From: Candidatus Aminicenantota bacterium
GTDB taxonomy: Bacteria; Acidobacteriota; Aminicenantia; Aminicenantales; UBA4085
Direction of reading: 5' to 3'
DNA: 64,000 nucleotides
Assembly: GCA_003141555.1 (NCBI GenBank)
Contig: PLMN01000005.1
Location: 124,001-188,000 of the forward strand
Shown here: one piece after another, positions 59,501-64,000 of the stretch
Numbering within the stretch: position 1 is the stretch's first letter
Layout of the letters: the number at the start of each line of letters is the position of its first letter
The notes under the pieces: generated by a model
The model's database searches: none
Seen by the model: only the letters and a program-made list of their open reading frames with translations
Told to the model about the DNA's origin: nothing
Program-made: the position numbers and the translations under genes

Positions 59501-60155
59501 CGTCGACAACGAGGATCCGGGTTTCAAGCTCCCGCCTAAGGGCAAGGAGAACTGGCTGCGCAACGCGGTCCGCGGCCTGTTCGCGACTGACGCCGGCAAC
59601 AGCGACTACATATCGGTCGCCGGCCTGGTCAATCCCCCCGACAACTGGGAACAGATCGTCATGCAGTCGTTCTACGGCCGGTTCGTCCGGTCGGCCTATG
59701 TCAAGAAGTCGGGCACGGGGACGAACAAGGTCGCCTGGACGGTCGACCTCCCGGCGGCGGGGACGTACAACATCTATTTTTATTATGAAGGCCTGGGCGC
59801 GGCCATGGGCCGGGGCGGCGCCATGCGGGGCGCGATGGGCGCCGGCGGCGGCCGGGCGATGGTCGGCGGGCAGGCCGGCCCGCAGGGCGGCGGACCCGGC
59901 GGCGCCGGGGGCGGAAGCGCGCAGGGAGCGCGCGGGCCCAACGCCGCCCGGATGCAGCCGGGCAAGAAGCATTTCCTCGTCCGCCACGGCGGGAAGACCG
60001 AGGAGATCGTCGTCGACCTGAAGGAAGCCCAGGCCGGCTGGACGCTGATCGGCGGCTTCCAGCTCGACGCCGGCGAGAACCGGATCGAGATGACGGACAG
60101 GAACGAAGAGCGCTTCGTCCTGGCGGACGCGGTCAAATGGGTCATCCAGAAGTAG
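56526..60155 (+). CDS. ABC-2 permease fused to an M1-peptidase-like (apparently inactive) domain and a golvesin-like C-terminal domain
   Basis: 1,209 residues. About residues 1-280: ABC-2 permease with six to seven helices. About 290-900: pattern of M1 aminopeptidases, with an N-terminal beta part (DLKIAPRGTKLTASADLSLV) and a thermolysin-like part (LGLNYPYRQFCLVETP). No HExxH zinc motif occurs; a likely remnant is SHYDIA at 717-722. About 900-1209: beta domains, the last one golvesin/Xly-like (VDLPAAGTYNIYFYY, then GGFQLDAGENRIEM and VLADAVKWV). Four Gly/Ala-rich low-complexity inserts at about 613-655, 672-692, 898-917 and 1092-1143. Fusions of ABC-2 permeases with M1 domains are known in Bacteroidota-type genomes; function unclear. 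Next genes encode TolC and an RND pump. Confidence 0.8.
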   Translation: MSAILTVSMIARTEARLIFRSWAFRIFAGMTLAALVLVMVTMTSPTYAAFYFSRALSGAFPLIILKLLNVFQGLMAVIIGTDFLKRDRRTDTTEVIYAHPFANAQYILGKFLGIFASFAVLDLVVLAATAVIHFFFSRSPFAAGAYLAYVGLLTLPTLVFMLGLTIFLGSLIRSQAAVYLITISYIFLTLAIVGPRWNYILDVFGFHTPVLYSDFIGLGNGAELLLLRGAYLLFGLALTFGATMLMKRLGQSPAVGRTAGLAAVACAAAAVILASTYLGGKSADHGFRTAVKAESRNAAAIPAMDLESCDLKIAPRGTKLTASADLSLVNNGPAPVKTILLSLNPGLRVTECKNEAAALAFEQRYQVLKVEAREAVAPGGRIRVSIAYAGTIDERACYLDIDDAKLDAALRIWFVAIPKRYAVVSPEFVQLTPESGWYPRPGLPESELFPAAIKRDYTRFTLTVSLPEGLTAVSQGIPETSRDDRVGRAGSETRFVFKPETPLPRLSLTAGRYVQKSTVVDGVRYGLYLLAGHDRFTPQLKDIAPEIPQLIKQIKDSYEVLLGLNYPYRQFCLVETPIQFTSYDRHWTMSQEQVQPQIVFLPEMGVFCSGADLRAGGNPGAAGGARAASGGGGGTTRTGGGTGARGGAQAGPKDIQRMLVNRFIQSNLTAPQAAGGFAGAGGGFAGAARATAPLGIQVDSNSEARFDIFPDFLAFTSHYDIAAWPLFGYASEAYVHERVGSQAGAIMRIGQGTTVQDEINKYLMDHSLEEALLSGGRATLPVTQILQEKGKTLLILIRAKLGAEDFDDKLLKFLKDHRFQPIPRAAVESFAAGLGRIDLDATVEAWFRDKGLPGFMFDDIQTYRVIDKEKTKFQVKFTVSNPTDKEGVIKVNLATQAGFGGGARSGGGMGASASAPETRTILMPAKTVKDVGILLERAPAMTTIDTAISRNLPGVFTLPFSNQPTKPGVKAFDGEVTRPYIPAAIGADGEYIVDNEDPGFKLPPKGKENWLRNAVRGLFATDAGNSDYISVAGLVNPPDNWEQIVMQSFYGRFVRSAYVKKSGTGTNKVAWTVDLPAAGTYNIYFYYEGLGAAMGRGGAMRGAMGAGGGRAMVGGQAGPQGGGPGGAGGGSAQGARGPNAARMQPGKKHFLVRHGGKTEEIVVDLKEAQAGWTLIGGFQLDAGENRIEMTDRNEERFVLADAVKWVIQK

Positions 60156-60196
60156 CCGTCCGCCGGGCATTTCCAATCCCCCGAGGAGCGAACGAC

Positions 60197-61696
60197 ATGA
60201 CATCGAACACGAATCGGTCACGCCGCGCCGGACGACGGTCGCGGTCCCGGCTCTGGATCGCGGCCTGCGGACTGGCGTTCCTCATCCGCGCGCCGCTCGC
60301 GGCCCAGGACATCCTGACGCTCGACAAGGCCCTAGAATTCGCCTTCAAGAACAGCCCGTCCATCCAGACGGCCGCTTACAGCCTGAAGACGAGCGCCGAG
60401 AATCTCGCCGCCCAGCAGGCCGGGTTGAAATCGCAGTTCCTCCTGACGCTCAATCCGATCAACATTTCCAACTTGAAGACCTTCAGCTCGCTGACCTCGG
60501 CCTACAGCACCCAGGACGTGACCAAGACGGCGGCCAGCTTCTCGGTGAAGCAGCCCATCAAGTGGACGGACGCCACGCTGACGGTCTCGGACAATTTCAA
60601 CTGGCAGGAATCATCGAGCTCCTATGTCGGCGGGGCGAAGGCCGGCGCGTTCAACAACTCGCTGGTTCTGACGTTCAGCCAGCCCCTGTTCACCTACAAC
60701 CGGACGATGATGACCCTGAAGGAGCTCGAGCTGTCCCTGGAGAACGCCCAGATCAACTACGACCTTCAGAAGCTCTCGATCGAGCGCCAGGTCACCCAGC
60801 AGTTCCTGAACCTCTACTACGATCGGGAGAGCATCAAGATCGCCGACGAGACGTTCAAGGACTCCGAGGAGCAGCTGAAGATCATGCAGTCCAAGGTCCA
60901 AGCCGGGATCTCCGCCCAGGGCGAGCTGTACCAGGCCGACCTGACGCGCCTCTCCAGCCGGTCCACCCTCGAGAACGCGCAGATTACCTACGAGAACGCC
61001 CTCGACACGTTCAAGGTCCTGATCGGCATGCCCCTCGAGCGGAACATCGAGATCCTGACCGACATCCGCAAGCACATCGTCGACGTCGATCTCCCGAAGG
61101 CCCTGGCCCACGGCCTGAAGTTCCGCGAGGAGCTCCGCCAGAAGGACATTGCCATCTCGAACGCCCTCGACGATCTCACCCGGGCCGGCGCCCTGAACGA
61201 GTTCAAGGCCCAGGTCGACCTCACTCTGGGCCTGACCGGGGTCAACAAGGCCTTCAACAGCATCTACGCGTCCCCCAACAACGACCAGGTGGTCGGGGTG
61301 ACTTTGAACATCCCCGTGTTCGACTGGGGCCAGAAGCGGCACACGCTGGCCGCGAGTCAGGCCACGGTGGACAGCCAGCGGCTGAGCCTCGACCAGCAGA
61401 GGAGCCAGATCCAGCTCGACGTGCGGTCGGCGTACCGCAACCTCGAGAACCAGAAGCTCCAGATCGAGATCGCGGAGAAGAACACCCTGAACGCTCAGCT
61501 GACCTACGACATCAACTTCGAGCGCTACAAGAACGGGGACCTCTCGTCCAAGGACATGCAGTTCTACCAGCAGCAGCTGTCCACGATGAAGCTCAGCGAG
61601 GTCTCGGCCCTGATCAACTACAAGCTGGCCCTCCTGGACATCAAGATCCGGTCCCTGTGGGATTTCGAGAACAACGTCGCCGTCATCGGCAAATGA
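60197..61696 (+). CDS. TolC-family outer-membrane efflux channel
   Basis: 499 residues: Arg-rich lead and signal peptide (about 15-36), then two OEP repeats forming long alpha hairpins (about 45-250 and 270-495), with LTLDKALEFAFKNSPSIQ at the start of the first and SALINYKLALLDIKI at the end. It trimerises to make a channel across outer membrane and periplasm. GAGGAG precedes the ATG at 60197. Gene neighbours on both sides are transporters (ABC-2 fusion upstream; RND adaptor 13 nt downstream), so it may serve both. Confidence 0.9.
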   Translation: MTSNTNRSRRAGRRSRSRLWIAACGLAFLIRAPLAAQDILTLDKALEFAFKNSPSIQTAAYSLKTSAENLAAQQAGLKSQFLLTLNPINISNLKTFSSLTSAYSTQDVTKTAASFSVKQPIKWTDATLTVSDNFNWQESSSSYVGGAKAGAFNNSLVLTFSQPLFTYNRTMMTLKELELSLENAQINYDLQKLSIERQVTQQFLNLYYDRESIKIADETFKDSEEQLKIMQSKVQAGISAQGELYQADLTRLSSRSTLENAQITYENALDTFKVLIGMPLERNIEILTDIRKHIVDVDLPKALAHGLKFREELRQKDIAISNALDDLTRAGALNEFKAQVDLTLGLTGVNKAFNSIYASPNNDQVVGVTLNIPVFDWGQKRHTLAASQATVDSQRLSLDQQRSQIQLDVRSAYRNLENQKLQIEIAEKNTLNAQLTYDINFERYKNGDLSSKDMQFYQQQLSTMKLSEVSALINYKLALLDIKIRSLWDFENNVAVIGK

Positions 61697-61709
61697 GAGG
61701 AGCACGACC

Positions 61710-62768
61710 GTGAAAAAAACAACCTTCACCCTGCTCGGACTGGCGGCCCTCCTGGCGCTCGCGAGCTGCAAGGAAGAAGCCGTGAACGTGGCCACCGAAT
61801 CGACCATCCCGGTCAAGGCGGCGGAGCTCAAGCCCAAGCCCATCCAGGAGTTCGTGACCGCGACGGGGACGGCCTTCCCCATGGCCGACGTCCAGCTCAA
61901 GACCGAGCAGGCGGGTCGCTACAAGCTCCACGCGGGCTCCTTGACCGGCCAGCCCCTCCGCATGCGGGACCCGGTCAAGAAAGACGACGTCCTGATCTCC
62001 CTGGACAACCCCGAATACGTCAACCAGGTGGCCTACGACTCCAAGAAGCTGGCCTACGAATCCGCCCAGCGGGAGTACACCACCCAGCAGGGCGTCTTCG
62101 CCAAGGGAGGGATCACCCTCAAGGACCTGGCCGACGCCCAGAAGGCCTTCGTCGACGCGAAATACGCCTTCGACAACGCCGACATCGGGCTGAAAAAGCT
62201 CAGCATCCTCGCCCCGTTCGACGGGGTCGTCGTCGACCTCCCCCACTTCACCGACGGCCAGATGATCGACGCGAGCACCTATGTCATCCGGCTCATGGAC
62301 TATGCCCGCCTCTACGCCGACCTGACCCTGCCCGGCAAGGAGATGGACCGCCTCGTCAAAGGGCAGAAGGTCATCGTCACCGACTACGGCCAGGCTGCCG
62401 CCTCCCAGCCCGGGGTCGTCACCCAGATCTCGCCGGCGCTCGACGCCGACAGCCGCATGTTCAAGATGACCGTCGAGATCCCGAATTCCAACCTCCGCCT
62501 GAAGCCGGGGAGCTTCATCAAAACCGACATCGTCGTCCAGGAGAAGCCCGCCGCCCTGGTCATCTCCAAATCGATCATCCTCGACCGCCGCGGGGCCAAG
62601 ACCGTCTTCGTCGTCGAGCGCGGGATCGCCCTGGAGCGGCGGATCACGACCGGCATCGAGAACATCGACGAGGCCGAGGTCCTGACCGGGCTCAAGGCGG
62701 GAGACCGCGTGGTGACGGACGGCTTCGAAACCCTCCGGGCGAACGCCCGGGTCAAGATCATCGAATAG
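61710..62768 (+). CDS. RND efflux adaptor (membrane fusion protein), lipoprotein
   Basis: 352 residues, GTG start with GAGGAG 8 nt upstream. Signal with lipobox ALASC (Cys about residue 22). Then lipoyl/barrel-sandwich half (about 70-90), a short coiled-coil hairpin (about 100-145; AYESAQREYTTQQGVFAKGG, LKDLADAQKAFVDAKYAFD), second lipoyl half (ILAPFDGVVVD), beta barrel (LTLPGKEMDRLVKGQKV) and membrane-proximal domain. Links the RND pump to TolC. It starts 13 nt after the TolC gene and ends 7 nt before the pump gene. Confidence 0.92.
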   Translation: MKKTTFTLLGLAALLALASCKEEAVNVATESTIPVKAAELKPKPIQEFVTATGTAFPMADVQLKTEQAGRYKLHAGSLTGQPLRMRDPVKKDDVLISLDNPEYVNQVAYDSKKLAYESAQREYTTQQGVFAKGGITLKDLADAQKAFVDAKYAFDNADIGLKKLSILAPFDGVVVDLPHFTDGQMIDASTYVIRLMDYARLYADLTLPGKEMDRLVKGQKVIVTDYGQAAASQPGVVTQISPALDADSRMFKMTVEIPNSNLRLKPGSFIKTDIVVQEKPAALVISKSIILDRRGAKTVFVVERGIALERRITTGIENIDEAEVLTGLKAGDRVVTDGFETLRANARVKIIE

Positions 62769-62775
62769 GCCCCCG

Positions 62776-64000
62776 ATGTTCAAGCTCGCCCGGTTCGCCG
62801 TCCGGTACCCGACGACGGTCGCCATGGCCGTCCTCGCCGTCCTCCTGCTCGGGTACATCTCCTACCAGAGGCTGGGCATGGACCTCCTGCCCCGGATCAA
62901 CAATCCCCAGCTCTACGTCGAGGTCGCGGCCGGCGAGCGGCCGCCGGAGGAGATGGAGAAGCAGTTCGTCCAGAACCTCGAGTCGCTCGCCTCGCGGGGC
63001 CGCAACGTGACCAACGTCATCTCCCTGTCGCGCGTCGGGAAGGCCCTGATCACCGTCGAATACCAGTGGAACGCGGACATGGAGGAGGCCTACCTCGACC
63101 TCCAGAAGGCCGTGGCCGACTTCGGCCAGTCGAGCGGGGCCGACAGCATCACCGTCTCCCAGCTCGACCCGAACGCCCAGCCGGTCATCACGGCCGTCCT
63201 GATCCACGACGAGATCACCGACCTGGACAAGCTGCGGATGACCGCCGAGAACAACATCCGGAACGAGCTCATCCGCCTGCCGGGCATCGCCGCCGTGGAG
63301 CTCCTCGGGGACCGCAAGCGGGAGATCGAGGTCCGGTCTGACGCCGCCCGGCTCGCCGCATGCGGCCTGACCATGGACCAGATCTCCACCGTGATCCAGA
63401 ACTTCAACCGCAACCTCACCGGCGGGGCGATCGTCGAGATGGGCATCCGGTACACGATCCGGGGCGTCGGCCAGCTCACCTCGCTCGAGGACATCAAGAG
63501 CCTCATCGTCGCCTACCAGCTCAAGGCGGCCTCCGGTCAGCAGCCGGCCGCGCGCACGCCGATCTTCCTCCGGGACGTGGCGGACGTCGAATTCGGCCTG
63601 AGCGACGCCAAGAACGTCGTCCGCTACAACGGCCGGCCGGCCGTCGCCCTGGAGATCTACAAGGAGGCCGGGTCGAACACGACGGCCGCGGCCCAGGCGA
63701 TCAAGGACGAGCTCGACATTCTGGGGCGGTCCCTCACGGGATATCACCTGCCCATCATCCAGGACCAGTCGATCTTCATCAAGGACGCCATCGGGGAAGT
63801 CCAGCAGTCGGGCATCTTCGGCGGCATCCTGGCGATCATCGTCCTGTTCATCTTCCTCCGGAAGCTCGGCGTCACGGCAATCATCAGCCTGTCCATCCCG
63901 ATCTCCATCGTCGCGGCCTTCAACCTGATGTACTTCAACAGCCTGACGTTGAACATCATGACCTTGGGCGGCCTGGCCCTGGGCCTGGGGCGGCTCGTGG
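62776..64000 (+). CDS. RND efflux pump, AcrB/MdtB family (partial, cut by the window edge)
   Basis: The first 408 residues are present with no stop before the edge. Start: ATG at 62776, MFKLARFAVRYPTTVAMAVLA (first helix shown in part), then the LGMDLLPRINNPQLYVEV stretch and the porter domain (NLTGGAIVEMGIRYTIRGVG, FLRDVADVEFG, YKEAGSNTTA), and from about 350 helices 2 and 3 (GGILAIIVLFIFLRKLG, SIPISIVAAFNLMY, NIMTLGGLALGLGRLV). Family length is about 1,030 residues, so 60 percent is missing. Final L-G-R in helix 4, where many pumps have the proton-relay Asp pair later (G-L-V-D-D), reads GLGRLV; this substitution merits checking. Substrates unknown. Confidence 0.92.
   Translation, partial: MFKLARFAVRYPTTVAMAVLAVLLLGYISYQRLGMDLLPRINNPQLYVEVAAGERPPEEMEKQFVQNLESLASRGRNVTNVISLSRVGKALITVEYQWNADMEEAYLDLQKAVADFGQSSGADSITVSQLDPNAQPVITAVLIHDEITDLDKLRMTAENNIRNELIRLPGIAAVELLGDRKREIEVRSDAARLAACGLTMDQISTVIQNFNRNLTGGAIVEMGIRYTIRGVGQLTSLEDIKSLIVAYQLKAASGQQPAARTPIFLRDVADVEFGLSDAKNVVRYNGRPAVALEIYKEAGSNTTAAAQAIKDELDILGRSLTGYHLPIIQDQSIFIKDAIGEVQQSGIFGGILAIIVLFIFLRKLGVTAIISLSIPISIVAAFNLMYFNSLTLNIMTLGGLALGLGRLV

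Noticed and set aside
56451-60221. A 1,256-codon open frame opposite the permease fusion gene
   Set aside because: Same reason: a GC-driven shadow without recognisable motifs; the plus-strand reading has clear domains and couples to its neighbours.
1-64000. tRNA, rRNA, CRISPR array or complete insertion sequence
   Set aside because: All gaps between genes were read; no cloverleaf-like sequence, rRNA stretch, regular spacer-repeat pattern or transposase gene was seen.

Overview
The window is GC-rich, densely packed and clearly bacterial (Gram-negative type: TonB receptor, TolC, outer-membrane barrels, lipoproteins). The gene repertoire (LysW-type lysine genes, ECF sigma/anti-sigma/HEAT modules, ABC permeases fused to peptidase-like domains, many exported hydrolases) resembles Acidobacteriota/Aminicenantes-like heterotrophs. 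This placement is an inference from gene content only. No rRNA, tRNA, CRISPR array or complete insertion sequence was seen. The last gene (RND pump) runs off the right edge.

Layout. 0-7 kb: lactate permease operon, a PAS-GGDEF diguanylate cyclase, a Tat-exported amidase and a sugar porter. 7.1-7.6 kb: RHH/RelE toxin-antitoxin pair. 7.7-11.8 kb: operon of YtkA-like periplasmic protein, outer-membrane protein, FMN-binding-like lipoprotein and MacB/FtsX ABC transporter. 11.8-21.1 kb (minus strand): GNAT/YoaP acetyltransferase of deviant composition, M14 peptidase, an ECF sigma/anti-sigma/two-HEAT-protein operon, a MerR-TipAS regulator with a textbook 19-bp-spacer promoter, and a GH97 glycosidase. 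21.1-21.65 kb: gene-free, nested palindromes. 21.7-23.5 kb: long-type GMP synthetase. 23.6-28.7 kb: nickel/cobalt uptake regulon (NikR, TonB receptor, CbiMN, CbiQ, CbiO). Then HrpA helicase, two paralogous barrels, a solitary half-size chromate-type transporter and OsmC.

35.3-41.9 kb is the most interesting region: a tightly coupled operon lysW-lysX-lysY-homocitrate synthase-lysZ-lysJ ends in an overlapping class II (Ntn) glutamine amidotransferase-like gene. The LysW carrier holds lysine through a gamma-glutamyl amide, and relatives of this last protein (EgtC, Dug3) cut gamma-glutamyl amides, so it is a candidate replacement for the usual releasing enzyme LysK, which is absent here. A divergent ACT-domain protein with a back-to-back, apparently leaderless promoter is a candidate regulator.

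42-53 kb: PhzF, HAD phosphatase, a second ECF sigma/anti-sigma pair with a zinc-ribbon membrane protein, valyl-tRNA synthetase, a carboxyltransferase/biotin carrier pair, a Tat-exported DUF362 protein and a methyltransferase with a signal peptide. 53-64 kb: a polytopic membrane protein, then an export operon: ABC ATPase, a 1,209-residue permease/pseudo-peptidase/golvesin-like fusion, TolC, RND adaptor and RND pump.

Several promoters place the -10 box 6-8 nt before a start codon lacking a Shine-Dalgarno site, pointing to leaderless mRNAs in this organism.
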